This document shows, one piece after another, positions 8,552 through 17,123 of a stretch of DNA of 64,000 nt (position 1 is the stretch's first letter; each line of letters starts with the position of its first letter). The position numbers and the translations under genes were made by a program. Location: NCBI RefSeq assembly GCF_021538615.1, contig NZ_JAJHIZ010000003.1:4030001-4094000 (forward strand). The letters run 5' to 3'. The notes beneath the pieces were generated by a model. That model was given only the letters and a program-made list of their open reading frames with translations. It was not told the origin of the DNA and did not search any database. Source of the DNA: Niabella agricola (GTDB taxonomy: Bacteria; Bacteroidota; Bacteroidia; Chitinophagales; Chitinophagaceae).

Positions 8552-9943
8552 CTATCCCATGTTCTCTTTGATATCCTGCATCAGTTTCTGAGCAATATTT
8601 TTGGCTTTTACCTCAAAATCACTTTCAGAATAAATGCGGATAATGGGTTCTGTATTCGACATTCTCAGGTGCACCCAATCTTCATCAAATTCTATTTTCA
8701 GACCGTCTTCATCATTCAGGGGAAGTTTGCTGTATTTCTCTTTGATACGGGCAAAAATAGAAGGAAGGTCGGTGCTTTTATCCAGCTCGATTTTGTTCTT
8801 GCTGATGAAATAATCCGGATACAAACCGCGTAACGATTTGATGCTGCCTTTGTGACCTGCCAGATGGCTTAGGAACAGGGCGATGCCGATCAGTGCGTCG
8901 CGGCCGTAATGAAAATCAGGCACAATGATGCCTCCATTCCCTTCTCCTCCGATCACTGCATTTACGGCCTTCATTTTTGAAACCACGTTTACCTCCCCCA
9001 CTGCGGAGGGGTAATAGGCACCACCGTGCCTGATGGTGATCTCTTTTAACGCCTTGGTGCTGCTCATATTGCTTACGGAGTTGCCCTTGCGTTTAGAAAG
9101 GATATAATCCGCAACGGCAACCAGTGTATATTCTTCACCAAACATGCTGCCGTCTTCATTTACAAAACAAAGGCGGTCCACATCCGGGTCCACAGCAATA
9201 CCCAGATCGGCCTTTTCTTTTACCACCACACTCGAAAGTTCTGCAAGATGATCGGGCAGGGGCTCGGGGTTATGGGCGAAATTTCCGGTTACCTCGCTGT
9301 TTAATACAATCACCTCTTTCACACCCAACGCATTTAACAGTGCTGGCACAAAAACGGCCCCGGTAGAATTAATAGCATCTACCACCACTTTAAAATTTTT
9401 CTTTGCAATCGCCTCTTTGTTCACCAGCGGATAAGCCAGAATTGCATCAATATGCTTTTGCATATAGCTGTCATTCAGCTGAATGTTACCCAGCTTGTCC
9501 ACTGGGGCAAATTCAAAATTTTCCGCTGCCGCAATATCCAGCAACTGCTTCCCAAGGTCTGCTGAAATAAACTCGCCATCCTGGTTCAGTAGCTTTAGCG
9601 CATTCCATTCTTTAGGGTTATGGCTGGCGGTAAGGATAATACCGCCATCTGCCTTTTCCATCGGTACGGCGATTTCTACGGTTGGAGTAGTGCTGGGTCC
9701 AAGATCCACTACTTCGATACCCAGCGCACTAAGGGTTGCGGTAACCAGGTTGCTAACCAGCGGACCGCTGATACGCCCGTCGCGGCCTACGACTACTTTT
9801 AATTTCTTCGACGGTGCTGCTGCCTGCTTCAGAATAGTACCGTATGCTGCTGTAAATTTTACTACATCTACCGGGGAGAGCGTTTCCCCGGTCTTCCCTC
9901 CAATAGTTCCTCGGATTCCGGATATACTTTTTATAAGCGCCAC
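8552..9943 (-). CDS. glmM: Phosphoglucosamine mutase-type phosphohexomutase
   Basis: A 463-residue alpha-D-phosphohexomutase. The catalytic phosphoserine is S107 in TASHNP; the Mg-binding loop is DPDVDR near residue 252; the sugar-specificity loop is GEGNGG near 330; and the phosphate-binding loop is RMSNTEPIIRIY near the C-terminus. The GEGNGG and SNTEP loops, and the opening ISGIRGTIGG, fit the GlmM type that converts glucosamine-6-phosphate to glucosamine-1-phosphate for UDP-GlcNAc synthesis; a phosphoglucomutase/phosphomannomutase role cannot be excluded by eye. The only start in frame after an upstream stop is GTG at 9943, directly before ALIKSISG. It is monocistronic on the minus strand. 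Confidence 0.85.
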   Translation of the reverse strand: MALIKSISGIRGTIGGKTGETLSPVDVVKFTAAYGTILKQAAAPSKKLKVVVGRDGRISGPLVSNLVTATLSALGIEVVDLGPSTTPTVEIAVPMEKADGGIILTASHNPKEWNALKLLNQDGEFISADLGKQLLDIAAAENFEFAPVDKLGNIQLNDSYMQKHIDAILAYPLVNKEAIAKKNFKVVVDAINSTGAVFVPALLNALGVKEVIVLNSEVTGNFAHNPEPLPDHLAELSSVVVKEKADLGIAVDPDVDRLCFVNEDGSMFGEEYTLVAVADYILSKRKGNSVSNMSSTKALKEITIRHGGAYYPSAVGEVNVVSKMKAVNAVIGGEGNGGIIVPDFHYGRDALIGIALFLSHLAGHKGSIKSLRGLYPDYFISKNKIELDKSTDLPSIFARIKEKYSKLPLNDEDGLKIEFDEDWVHLRMSNTEPIIRIYSESDFEVKAKNIAQKLMQDIKENMG

Positions 9944-10004
9944 AATATGCTGTTTAAAATTTTAGGTTCAGGATGGCTGTTGATCCGCCGGTTTCCTGAA
10001 CTTG

Positions 10005-10012
10005 CAAAAGTA
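10005..10012 (-). promoter_or_regulatory. -7 box TACTTTTG for the phosphohexomutase gene
   Basis: Exact TAnnTTTG match on the minus strand, 61 nt before the GTG start. No clear -33 element. Confidence 0.35.
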
Positions 10013-10176
10013 CGCCGCTTAGCCGAGATTCTTTTAGTTATAACATTACTTTTATCACGCTTATGCCAGTCATTTATGAAAGCGAACGGTTGTTCTTACT
10101 GCGGATTAGCTGGGTTAACAGCCGGCGGAGTATTGTTTTTTCTGTCAACGAGCATTCGAACGGCTTGAAATGGCCT

Positions 10177-10203
10177 GAAAAACCCGGAAAAAGGCCGGTT
10201 TTA
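10177..10203 (-). terminator. Terminator of the sulfatase gene, overlapping its stop codon
   Basis: Read on the minus strand, the stop TAA runs into AAAACCGG, a CCTTTTT loop, then CCGGGTTTTT. The stem is about 8 bp with one unpaired G and ends in a T run. Confidence 0.6.
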
Positions 10204-12174
10204 AGGCGATTTTTTGTTATTGAGGAGGAGATATTGTGCCGTTTGATAATAAGCGTTGGTCAGGGTCCGCATTTTTCGTTGCACCGAGTCCAGTACCCCG
10301 CGGGGATAACTAATGGTGGTATCGATCGGCGCGAGGTCTTCTTCTGCAAAGTCGAGACTTTTTACATAGTAGAACTGATCATTGACAATGCCGATTTTAC
10401 CAGCAGTATTGGTAATGAATGCAAGGTTGCCCTTTTTGTCCGGCGCCAGCAGGTCACGGCCCAGGGTAAAATTGTCGTATGGACGTTGCAGTAAACCTGC
10501 AATTGTGGGCAGCACATCGATCTGGGAAACGGTTTCTTTTCGTTGCTGTGGCGCAACAAGATAAGGCGCATAAATAAGAAACGGAACATGTTCGTCAGAA
10601 AGCCGGTGGGTGGTCCATACGGAAGGATACACGCTGGTTGCATTCCCGGCCACTCCGTGATCGCCTATAAACACGAATATGGTGTTGTGGAAATACTCCT
10701 CCTGTACAGCTGCTTCTATAAATTTCTGGATAGAATAGTCGGCATAGCGGAATGTGTTGTACTCCTCAAGGGATTCGAATCCGTTCGCCTCCAGAATTTC
10801 TTTTGAAACGATCTTCTTTTGAAAGTCGTGGTCTGTTTCAGGTATGGTATAAGGGCGGTGGTTGTCGGAGGTTTGTATAATGGCAAAAAAAGGCTGCTGC
10901 TCCTTTTTAAAAACCGTATTTGCCGCCAGGAAAAGGTCTTTGTCACTAATGCCCCAAACATTGATCCTTGGTGCGTCAATGGTTCGTTCCGTATGTAGTT
11001 GGAGATTGCTGATATTTCTTAGCAGCCCTTCGAAATTATTGAATCCCGGATCGCCACCCAGGAAATAATGTTTGGAATAATCCGTAAAGTCATTGATAAT
11101 GGTGTTTTGGTCAATCGCCTCCGGATTTCGGGTAGAGAACTTAAACAATTGTACATCCGGTATACCGGTTAAAATAGCAAAAAGCCCGCGCGCCGTGGAA
11201 AAATGCGGGGTAAAACAACGTTCAAAGAAAATGCCCTTTTTGCTCAGTGAATCAAAATACGGGGAGGCATTGAGTACATTTCCGCTCATGCTGCTCTTGT
11301 ACATGCTGTACGATTCGCAGATCACCAGCACTACATTAGGTTTACTCTCAAGCGCAGCGCTATGCGGCGCCACGGTTCGTTTAAAGCCGAAAGGCGCCTT
11401 GGGCGGAAACTGCAGAAATTCAGCCATGACCGGAAAGGCTTCACGGGCGCCTTTTTCATTTATTACCGGTTTGCGGAACTGCATAGTTGAAAAAAAGTTT
11501 TGCAGCGGGTTCAGTGCCAGGTAGGTTTTAAAGCTGTCCTTAAGCGCAAAGGAATCCTTCCATTTCAATGGCGTGTTATCCATCCGGCCGTAAACAAAAA
11601 GGCCCAGCAACAATGCTGTGATCACAAAGGGCATTTTACGGTGCATAATGGCCTTCCCGTCCGTGAGGTTGATCACCTGCCAGTGGCTTTTGTTAAGCGC
11701 CCATTTGAAACAGACAATGGCCGCAGCAAGGCCCACCAGGATCCAGATCAGCGGGTAGGTCTGCCAGATCATGTTAAGCGAGATGCCGGGATCTTCTACA
11801 AAGTTCATGGCACCGGCATCCAGCCGGGTGCGGTTGTAGGAAAAACTTACCATATCGGCAATAAAAAACAGGAACAAAAGGAACGTGATTACCGCCAGGT
11901 ACCAGGTCCAGATGCGTTTGTTACGCGCCGAATAAAAGGGAGAAAAAGGACGGTGATAACTGAAAAGGATTACCGGAAGCAGGAAGATCGAAATCCAACG
12001 GAGATCATACTGAGCGCCCAGCGCAAATGAAGGGAGACAGTCTGCAAATGAAATGCCAGGCGGATTGAATGCAAAAAAAGTGATCAGCCGGAAGATAAAA
12101 AACAAGGTAAAAAGTACCAGTCCGGTGTTAATGACCCAAAGGATCGTTTTTGGTATTTTCAGCCTTGATAACAT
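10201..12174 (-). CDS. LTA synthase-family membrane sulfatase/phosphoglycerol transferase
   Basis: A 657-residue protein with five probable N-terminal membrane helices (within residues ~10-200), then a periplasmic alkaline-phosphatase-fold sulfatase domain. The domain shows NVVLVICESYS (metal-ligand Glu), FSTARGLFAIL carrying the putative nucleophilic Thr, YFLGGDPGF, and the metal-binding GDHG near residue 525. The architecture matches LtaS/OpgB/MdoB proteins, which move phosphoglycerol or related head groups onto extracytoplasmic polymers or lipids. In a Gram-negative bacterium, decoration of glycolipids or periplasmic/surface glycans is more likely than teichoic acid synthesis. It is monocistronic, with a TAAGTTTG box 7 nt before the ATG and a terminator at the stop. 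A second family member sits in the polysaccharide operon at 33229. Confidence 0.85.
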   Translation of the reverse strand: MLSRLKIPKTILWVINTGLVLFTLFFIFRLITFFAFNPPGISFADCLPSFALGAQYDLRWISIFLLPVILFSYHRPFSPFYSARNKRIWTWYLAVITFLLFLFFIADMVSFSYNRTRLDAGAMNFVEDPGISLNMIWQTYPLIWILVGLAAAIVCFKWALNKSHWQVINLTDGKAIMHRKMPFVITALLLGLFVYGRMDNTPLKWKDSFALKDSFKTYLALNPLQNFFSTMQFRKPVINEKGAREAFPVMAEFLQFPPKAPFGFKRTVAPHSAALESKPNVVLVICESYSMYKSSMSGNVLNASPYFDSLSKKGIFFERCFTPHFSTARGLFAILTGIPDVQLFKFSTRNPEAIDQNTIINDFTDYSKHYFLGGDPGFNNFEGLLRNISNLQLHTERTIDAPRINVWGISDKDLFLAANTVFKKEQQPFFAIIQTSDNHRPYTIPETDHDFQKKIVSKEILEANGFESLEEYNTFRYADYSIQKFIEAAVQEEYFHNTIFVFIGDHGVAGNATSVYPSVWTTHRLSDEHVPFLIYAPYLVAPQQRKETVSQIDVLPTIAGLLQRPYDNFTLGRDLLAPDKKGNLAFITNTAGKIGIVNDQFYYVKSLDFAEEDLAPIDTTISYPRGVLDSVQRKMRTLTNAYYQTAQYLLLNNKKSP

Positions 12175-12181
12175 AAAACAG

Positions 12182-12189
12182 CAAACTTA
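12182..12189 (-). promoter_or_regulatory. -7 box TAAGTTTG of the sulfatase gene
   Basis: Exact TAnnTTTG on the minus strand, only 7 nt before the ATG, implying a leaderless or nearly leaderless mRNA. A complementary CAAA (minus-strand TTTG) at 12214 lies 24 nt further upstream, slightly beyond ideal -33 spacing. Confidence 0.5.
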
Positions 12190-12230
12190 GTTAAAAGTTT
12201 CAGGTTTCACGGTCAAAGTTCAACGTCAGA
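12189..12230. repeat. Heptad array, RGTTTMA class, six units
   Basis: Six consecutive 7-mers in strict register, e.g. AGTTTCA at 12196 and GGTTTCA at 12203, then CGGTCAA, AGTTCAA and CGTCAGA. The same class appears on the opposite strand at 20295-20329. Confidence 0.75.
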
Positions 12231-12267
12231 TCCTGTTTCACATTCCCAGGTATATAGCCTACCGGAA

Positions 12268-12315
12268 TTTCCACATTCACACATGTCCATATTCCCACAT
12301 TTCAGATCTTCAAAT
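12268..12315. repeat. Octad array, TTYCCACA class, six units
   Basis: Six consecutive 8-mers in strict register, e.g. TTTCCACA at 12268 and TTCCCACA at 12292. It reads as the complement of the AATRTGRA octads at 54539 and 58512. It lies immediately upstream of the PAP2 gene. Confidence 0.75.
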
Positions 12316-12327
12316 GAACACATTTGC

Positions 12328-12335
12328 TAAATTTG
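12328..12335 (+). promoter_or_regulatory. -7 box TAAATTTG of the PAP2-CNNM operon
   Basis: Exact TAnnTTTG on the plus strand ending 4 nt before the ATG at 12340, so transcription would begin at or next to the start codon. Confidence 0.45.
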
Positions 12336-12339
12336 TCAA

Positions 12340-12957
12340 ATGACCTCTTTTTTGTATATCCCGTTTCCAGACTGGCTGGTAAAAGCCGACCGCTGGCTGT
12401 TTGAGTTGATCAATGTAAAAAGCGCCAGCCCGCTTTTAGATATGGTGTTCCCGGCTTTCCGCAATCCTTATGTATGGGGCCCGCTTTATCTGTTCATGGT
12501 AGTTTTTGTGCTTGTCAACTTTAAAAAGAAGGGTGGGATCTGGCTGCTCCTGTTCATTTGCACGGCAGCCAGTACCGATCTGGTAGGGGCACACTTATTT
12601 AAAAATATCTTTGAGCGGCTGCGCCCCTGTAACGACCCGGAAATGGAAGGGCATGTGCGGCTGGTGCTGGGACGTTGTTCCGGCGGTTTTAGTTTTGTGT
12701 CGAATCATGCCATCAATCATTTCGGGATCAGTATGTTCTTTTTTGCCACTTTCCGGCGTTTTTTCCCGTTTACCTGGATTCCACTGGTGTGGGCGGGTAT
12801 GATCGGCCTGGCGCAGGTGTATGTGGGCGTACATTATCCGCTGGACGTTTTGGCGGGAGCTACCCTGGGAATTTTAATTGGGTTGTTTTGGGCAAACTTA
12901 TTTAATAAAAGGATCGGATTTCATATCTTCGATAAGGAATCAACCGAAATAAATTAA
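12340..12957 (+). CDS. PAP2-family membrane phosphatase
   Basis: A 205-residue protein with about five or six membrane helices and the three PAP2 signature regions. Region 1 is K-N-I-F-E-R-L-R-P near residue 88. Region 2 is FSFVSNHAINHFG, where the usual SGH is SNH. Region 3 is GLAQVYVGVHYPLDVLAG, which keeps the catalytic His and Asp but has AQ where the classic motif has SR. It probably removes phosphate from a lipid such as undecaprenyl or phosphatidylglycerol phosphate at the outer face of the inner membrane; the loss of the motif Arg makes exact activity uncertain. Its TAA shares the A of the next gene's ATG (12957), so the two are translationally coupled. Confidence 0.88.
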   Translation: MTSFLYIPFPDWLVKADRWLFELINVKSASPLLDMVFPAFRNPYVWGPLYLFMVVFVLVNFKKKGGIWLLLFICTAASTDLVGAHLFKNIFERLRPCNDPEMEGHVRLVLGRCSGGFSFVSNHAINHFGISMFFFATFRRFFPFTWIPLVWAGMIGLAQVYVGVHYPLDVLAGATLGILIGLFWANLFNKRIGFHIFDKESTEIN

Positions 12958-14252
12958 TGGAAGTATTCATAATAGCCTTATTGATTTTACTCAATGGACT
13001 ATTCTCAATGGCAGAAATAGCGCTCGTATCAGCCAGGAAAGCAAGATTAGAAGCCCAGGCCAATAAAGGAGATAAGCGTGCAGAAGCAGCGCTGAAACTG
13101 GCCAATCATCCCGATGTTTTTTTGTCTACCGTTCAGATTGGTATCACCCTTATTGGTATCTTAACCGGTATTTATTCCGGAGATAAAATAACCGGACACA
13201 TTGCATCCTTCCTGGAGCAATTTCCGGCAATTGCACCCTACAGCAAGGGCATTGCTACCACCACTGTAGTGATTATCATTACTTATTTTACACTGATTTT
13301 CGGCGAGCTGGTGCCCAAACGCATCGGACTTTCAAGTCCCGAAAAAATCGCCAAGTTCGTGGCGCAGCCCATGCGATGGGTTTCCGTGATCACGTATCCG
13401 TTTATCTGGTTGCTGACAAAATCGAGCGGATTGATCGGCCGGCTTTTTAATATCAAAAGCGAGAATAATCAGGTTACGGAGGAAGAGATCAAGGCCATCA
13501 TCAGCGAAGGTACCGAACAGGGCACACTGGAGGAAACCGAACAGGAGATCATTGAACGGGTATTTCACCTGAGCGACCGGAATATTACTTCCCTGATGAC
13601 GCACCGCAGCGATATCGTATGGTTTAAAGTAGATGATACGGAGGAGATGATCCGTGAAAAAATATTGAAAGAGCCGCATTCCATTTACCCGATCTGTGAT
13701 GAGGAGATTGATAATATTAAAGGCGTGATTTCCTTAAAGGACCTTTATACCAATAAAGACACGGTTCCGTTTAAAGAACTGATGCGCCCGGCGCTTTTTG
13801 TACCGGAAAACAATACGGCGTTCCGGGTAATGGAAAAGTTTAAAGAATCCCAGCTACATTCCTGCTTTATTGTGGATGAATACGGCAGTGTGCTGGGGAT
13901 GATCACGCTCAATGATATCCTGGAAGCCATTATCGGCGATATGCCGGAGGAAAACCAGGACGACTATGAAATCATCCGCAGGGAAGATGACTCCTTCCTG
14001 GTGGATGCGCAGATCCCGTTCTATGATTTCCTTTCCTATTTCGATAAAGCCGAATGGATGAACGAAGGTGAGCAGGAATTTGATACCCTGGCGGGATTTA
14101 TCCTGCACCGGGTGAAGCAGATCCCGTCAACCGGTGATAAACTCGACTGGAACGGGTTCGATTTTGAGATCGTTGATATGGACGGTCACCGTATTGATAA
14201 GGTGCTGGTGCATATCAGTGAAGAGCTAAGGGAGGAGATGGATGAGGATTAG
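12957..14252 (+). CDS. CNNM/CorC-family transporter-associated protein (DUF21-CBS-CorC_HlyC)
   Basis: A 431-residue protein with a DUF21 (CNNM) membrane domain over residues ~1-190 containing four hydrophobic segments (ALLILLNGLFSMAEIALV, VQIGITLIGILTGIY, VVIIITYFTLIFGELVPKR, VITYPFIWLLTK). A linker helix (EEEIKAIISEGTEQGTLEETE) leads to a CBS pair (about 205-325) and a C-terminal CorC_HlyC domain (about 345-425). Proteins of this family act in Mg2+ or Co2+ homeostasis and are often labelled hemolysin C-like. It overlaps the PAP2 gene by one nucleotide and shares its promoter. The 3' flank runs directly into a composite repeat. Confidence 0.93.
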   Translation: MEVFIIALLILLNGLFSMAEIALVSARKARLEAQANKGDKRAEAALKLANHPDVFLSTVQIGITLIGILTGIYSGDKITGHIASFLEQFPAIAPYSKGIATTTVVIIITYFTLIFGELVPKRIGLSSPEKIAKFVAQPMRWVSVITYPFIWLLTKSSGLIGRLFNIKSENNQVTEEEIKAIISEGTEQGTLEETEQEIIERVFHLSDRNITSLMTHRSDIVWFKVDDTEEMIREKILKEPHSIYPICDEEIDNIKGVISLKDLYTNKDTVPFKELMRPALFVPENNTAFRVMEKFKESQLHSCFIVDEYGSVLGMITLNDILEAIIGDMPEENQDDYEIIRREDDSFLVDAQIPFYDFLSYFDKAEWMNEGEQEFDTLAGFILHRVKQIPSTGDKLDWNGFDFEIVDMDGHRIDKVLVHISEELREEMDED

Positions 14253-14298
14253 AGAGGATTCAAGTTCCAGGTTGGGTTTTCGTTTCTGCTTGGTGTGA

Positions 14299-14347
14299 GA
14301 TGTTAGATACCCGATACCGGACGCCAGACACCAGACATCAGATATTG
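14299..14347. repeat. Heptad array, GAYRYYA class, seven units
   Basis: Seven contiguous 7-mers each starting GA (positions 14299, 14306, 14313, 14320, 14327, 14334, 14341). Third base is T or C; examples are GATACCC and GACACCA. Lies inside composite copy B. Confidence 0.8.
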
Positions 14348-14400
14348 GTTTCTATGTCTATAGAATATCGATCGGAGAAAGTTCTTGGAGGCAGCAACAA

Positions 14401-14440
14401 CATCTCCATTTTCACATTCCCAAATTTTCAGATTCCGAAG
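14401..14440. repeat. Octad array, five units
   Basis: Five 8-mers in register such as TTTTCACA (14409), TTCCCAAA (14417) and TTTTCAGA (14425); same class as 12268-12315. Confidence 0.7.
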
Positions 14441-14570
14441 CAGGAACGGCATTTTACTTCTACATTTAATATTCTAATTCGATATTTTACATTCCCAAAG
14501 GGTACCGGTATTTGATTTTTGTCTTTTGAATCTTGTCTTTTCGAAGAATGGATTATTGAATGGCAATGGA

Positions 14571-14602
14571 ATCTTCATTCCCACATTCCCTGATTTTCAA
14601 AT
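14571..14602. repeat. Octad array, four units
   Basis: Four 8-mers in register (TCCCACAT at 14579, TCCCTGAT at 14587) just downstream of the uvrC stop codon. Confidence 0.65.
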
Positions 14603-14612
14603 TTGAAAGCGT

Positions 14613-16421
14613 TTAAGAGGCAAAATGATCGATCACCAGTTGTGCCTTTGCCTTGCCAATGACGGCAGCCAGTTCGTCCAGCGACCGTTCCCTGACATTT
14701 TTTACCGATCGGAATGTTTTTAACAGCTCCGCTGCGGTATTTTTCCCGATGCCTTTTATAGACTCCAGTTCGTTTTTAAACGTGCCCTTGCTTCTTTTTT
14801 GCCGGTGGAAAGTGATGCCAAAACGGTGCACCTGGTCGCGGATAAACCGGATCAGTTTCAGGCTGGGGCTGTTATAAGGCAGTTTCAGGGAGTCTTTGTC
14901 TCCGGCAAAAAAAATCTCTTCCACATTTTTTGCCAGTCCCACCAGGGTAATGCTTCCTTGCAATTCCAGTGCTTCAATGGCTTCCAGTGCGGCACTCAGT
15001 TGTCCTTTTCCGCCGTCAATGATCACCAACTGGGGCAATGGTTCGCCTTCCTCTGTAAGCCGCCGGTAGCGACGATAAACGGCCTCCTTCATGCTGGCGA
15101 AATCATTGATGCCTTCCACCGTTTTTACGTTAAAATGGCGGTAGTCTTTTTTACTCGGTACCCCGTTTTTAAAACAAACCATAGCCGATACCGGGTAGCT
15201 GCCCTGGAAATTCGAGTTATCAAAACATTCGATATGCACGGGAAGTTCCTGGAGCTGCAGATCGATCTGTAACTGCTCCAGTACTTTTACATGATCTACA
15301 TTGCGGTTGATCTTGATGCGTTCTTTATTCTTTAATTCTTCAATGAAATAGCCGGCATTCTTTTCTGAAAGCTCCAGCAGTTTTTTGCGGTCTCCGGCCT
15401 TGGGCACTACAATTTCAACATCGGCCTCCGGGTAATCGATCTCAAAAGGTACTACAATCTCCGGCACATGGCTGTTGAAGGTCATGCGCAGCTGGCTGAT
15501 GGCATATACCAGTATTTCTTCCACCGGTTCGTCCAGGTGGGTTTCCAGCTTGTTGGTTTGCGTTTGCACCACGGTTCCGTTCCGGATCATCAGGTAGTTG
15601 ACATAGGCGATCGATTGGTCTTTAATGATGGAGAACACATCTTTGTCGCCGCCTTTGATACCGGTGATTACCGATTTAGACTGATAATAATCTTCGAGGT
15701 ACTCAATCTTTTTACGCACCTGCTCTGCTTTTTCAAACTCCAGGGCTTCGGCATGAGTCCTCATTTCTTCTTTGAAATGACGGATCACCGGCCGAAGATT
15801 GCCTTTCAGCAGGTCGCGGATCTGCCCGATGTTTTCATCATAATCTGCCCGGGTTTGCAATCCTTCGCAGGGACCTTTACAATTACCAAGGTGGTATTCC
15901 AGGCAAACCTTAAATTTCCCTTTTTCGATATTTTTCTGGGCGAGGTTGAGGCTGCAGGTACGCATGGGGATGGTGCGTTTGATAAACTCCAGCAGTTCCC
16001 GCACCTTAAAAACAGAAGTATAGGGGCCCAGGTATTCCGATCCGTCATCTACCGGTTGCCGCGTAAGGTAAATGCGCGGAAAGGGTTCGTTTTTAATCAC
16101 GATATAAGGGTAGGATTTACTATCCTTCAGATTGATGTTGTACTTGGGCTGAAACTGTTTGATCAGCGAGTTTTCCAGGAAGAAGGCATCCGGCTCACTG
16201 TTTACAATCGTAAACTCCAGGTGATGGATGCGCTGTACCAGCTCATGCGTTTTATAATTGGTAAAGGTTTTATTAAAGTAGGAGCTTACCCGTTTGCGCA
16301 GATCCTTTGCCTTACCTACATAGAGGATTTTCCCGGTTTCATCAAAGTATTTATAGATGCCCGGCTGGTGCGGAATCGTGGATGCAATATTTGAAAACTG
16401 TTCCTGTGTCAATTGCTGCAA
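14613..16421 (-). CDS. uvrC: UvrABC excinuclease subunit C
   Basis: A 602-residue nucleotide-excision-repair nuclease. The N-terminal GIY-YIG domain (residues ~15-95) has PGIYKYFDETGKILYVGKAKDLRKRV. A UVR motif lies near 205-240 (ALEFEKAEQVRKKIEYLEDYY), the UvrC RNase H-like domain follows (ECFDNSNFQGSYPV and VIIDGGKGQLSAA carry its acidic residues), and two C-terminal helix-hairpin-helix motifs end the protein (IKGIGKNTAAELL). It makes the incisions on both sides of a UvrB-bound lesion. No ATG or GTG occurs between the upstream in-frame TAA and the conserved N-terminus, so initiation is most likely at TTG 16421, 19 nt after a TAATTTTG promoter box. Single gene on the minus strand. Confidence 0.96.
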   Translation of the reverse strand: MQQLTQEQFSNIASTIPHQPGIYKYFDETGKILYVGKAKDLRKRVSSYFNKTFTNYKTHELVQRIHHLEFTIVNSEPDAFFLENSLIKQFQPKYNINLKDSKSYPYIVIKNEPFPRIYLTRQPVDDGSEYLGPYTSVFKVRELLEFIKRTIPMRTCSLNLAQKNIEKGKFKVCLEYHLGNCKGPCEGLQTRADYDENIGQIRDLLKGNLRPVIRHFKEEMRTHAEALEFEKAEQVRKKIEYLEDYYQSKSVITGIKGGDKDVFSIIKDQSIAYVNYLMIRNGTVVQTQTNKLETHLDEPVEEILVYAISQLRMTFNSHVPEIVVPFEIDYPEADVEIVVPKAGDRKKLLELSEKNAGYFIEELKNKERIKINRNVDHVKVLEQLQIDLQLQELPVHIECFDNSNFQGSYPVSAMVCFKNGVPSKKDYRHFNVKTVEGINDFASMKEAVYRRYRRLTEEGEPLPQLVIIDGGKGQLSAALEAIEALELQGSITLVGLAKNVEEIFFAGDKDSLKLPYNSPSLKLIRFIRDQVHRFGITFHRQKRSKGTFKNELESIKGIGKNTAAELLKTFRSVKNVRERSLDELAAVIGKAKAQLVIDHFAS

Positions 16422-16440
16422 AAGGGTGTTTAGAAACGTA

Positions 16441-16448
16441 CAAAATTA
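16441..16448 (-). promoter_or_regulatory. -7 box TAATTTTG of uvrC
   Basis: Exact TAnnTTTG on the minus strand, 19 nt before the TTG start codon, supporting that start. Confidence 0.5.
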
Positions 16449-16494
16449 ACCGGTAAATGTTATTTTAAAAAAAATCGTTGAAAGTGACCTCTAA

Positions 16495-17025
16495 TTACGC
16501 GATTCGTTCTTGTAGGAAGGATCGAAATGCTGTTGCCTCCTGTTCAGTTTTTAATGTGTGTTTTGGAATAACAATGCCGCTGTTTACATGAACAAACAGG
16601 AAAAAGTACAAAGGGGTTTCCGCCAAGTATTCAAAAGCAGACCAACGTGTTTCCGATTTGGTGGAATCCGTTATTGTTACAAGTGTTTCGTCAAGAAATA
16701 TCAGGGTCCTGCTTCCTGTGAGATCTGTGTTTTTGCCTCTTTTGAGCAGCTTCTTCGCTTGTTTTTTTAAATACCATTGATCCAGCGGTTTTCGAAAAAT
16801 TAAGAGGCAGAGGATAAATAAAATAAACAGAAAATCGCTCCATTGATATCGATGAAAGTTGAATTTCTTAAATACCAGAACCAGGCCAATGCCAAATAAC
16901 AGAGGCCACCAGGTTTTTATAAACCTGTTTTTTCTGTGAACGGAGCTTTTCAGATAGTAATAGATGTACAAGGCTGCAAGGTCTTCTTCAGTTTGCTCGT
17001 AGGTTATTTGAAAACGGGGATTCAT
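16495..17025 (-). CDS. YcxB-like membrane protein
   Basis: A 176-residue protein with two adjacent membrane helices (about residues 32-50 and 56-75) followed by a cytosolic PH-like domain, the layout of YcxB-like proteins: ITYEQTEEDLAALYIYYYL at the N-terminus, and ETRWSAFEYLAETPLYFFLFV then GIVIPKHTL at the C-terminal domain. Function is not established for the family. A longer frame starts at ATG 17067, but that codon lies within the gpmI terminator hairpin (17058-17097), so ATG 17025 (MNPRFQITYEQ) is preferred. The gene lies 99 nt downstream of gpmI on the same strand, separated by that terminator. Confidence 0.72.
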   Translation of the reverse strand: MNPRFQITYEQTEEDLAALYIYYYLKSSVHRKNRFIKTWWPLLFGIGLVLVFKKFNFHRYQWSDFLFILFILCLLIFRKPLDQWYLKKQAKKLLKRGKNTDLTGSRTLIFLDETLVTITDSTKSETRWSAFEYLAETPLYFFLFVHVNSGIVIPKHTLKTEQEATAFRSFLQERIA

Positions 17026-17051
17026 TTTTATATAAGCTGTTAGTTGTAAAA

Positions 17052-17097
17052 TAAAAAGAGGCTGCATCAAAAGTCTTTATGTTTTTGATCCAGCCTC
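17052..17097 (-). terminator. Terminator of gpmI
   Basis: A 15-bp inverted repeat with a single mismatch (17058-17072 with 17083-17097), loop of 10 nt, followed on the minus strand by TTTTTAT. It begins 27 nt after the gpmI stop. Confidence 0.9.
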
Positions 17098-17123
17098 CTG
17101 AGCGATTTCCGGCTGCATTTAAT

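Larger units (their letters stand above)
14274..14557. repeat. Composite intergenic repeat, copy B
   Basis: About 284 bp that aligns, as reverse complement, along nearly its full length with 54411-54699. Shared blocks include TTTTCGTT..CTGCTTGGTG at the left edge, a heptad array, TCTATAGAATATCGATCGG-like sequence, GAAGCAGGAACGGCAT, CTACATTTAATATT and GTCTTTTGAATCTTGTCTTT at the right edge. Differences are substitutions and small indels. It occupies most of the 360-nt spacer between the CNNM and uvrC genes. Confidence 0.8.

Noticed and set aside
10063..10494. 143-codon plus-strand ORF over the sulfatase 3' end
   Set aside because: Antisense shadow of the minus-strand LTA-synthase-like gene, which has clear domain motifs.
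14300..14515. 71-codon plus-strand ORF in the CNNM-uvrC spacer
   Set aside because: It lies inside the composite repeat; its peptide (DTRYRTPDTRHQI) is a read-through of the heptad array and has no protein signature.
15468..16394. 308-codon plus-strand ORF opposite uvrC
   Set aside because: Long but antisense to a fully conserved uvrC gene; its residue composition follows the complementary codons and has no motif.
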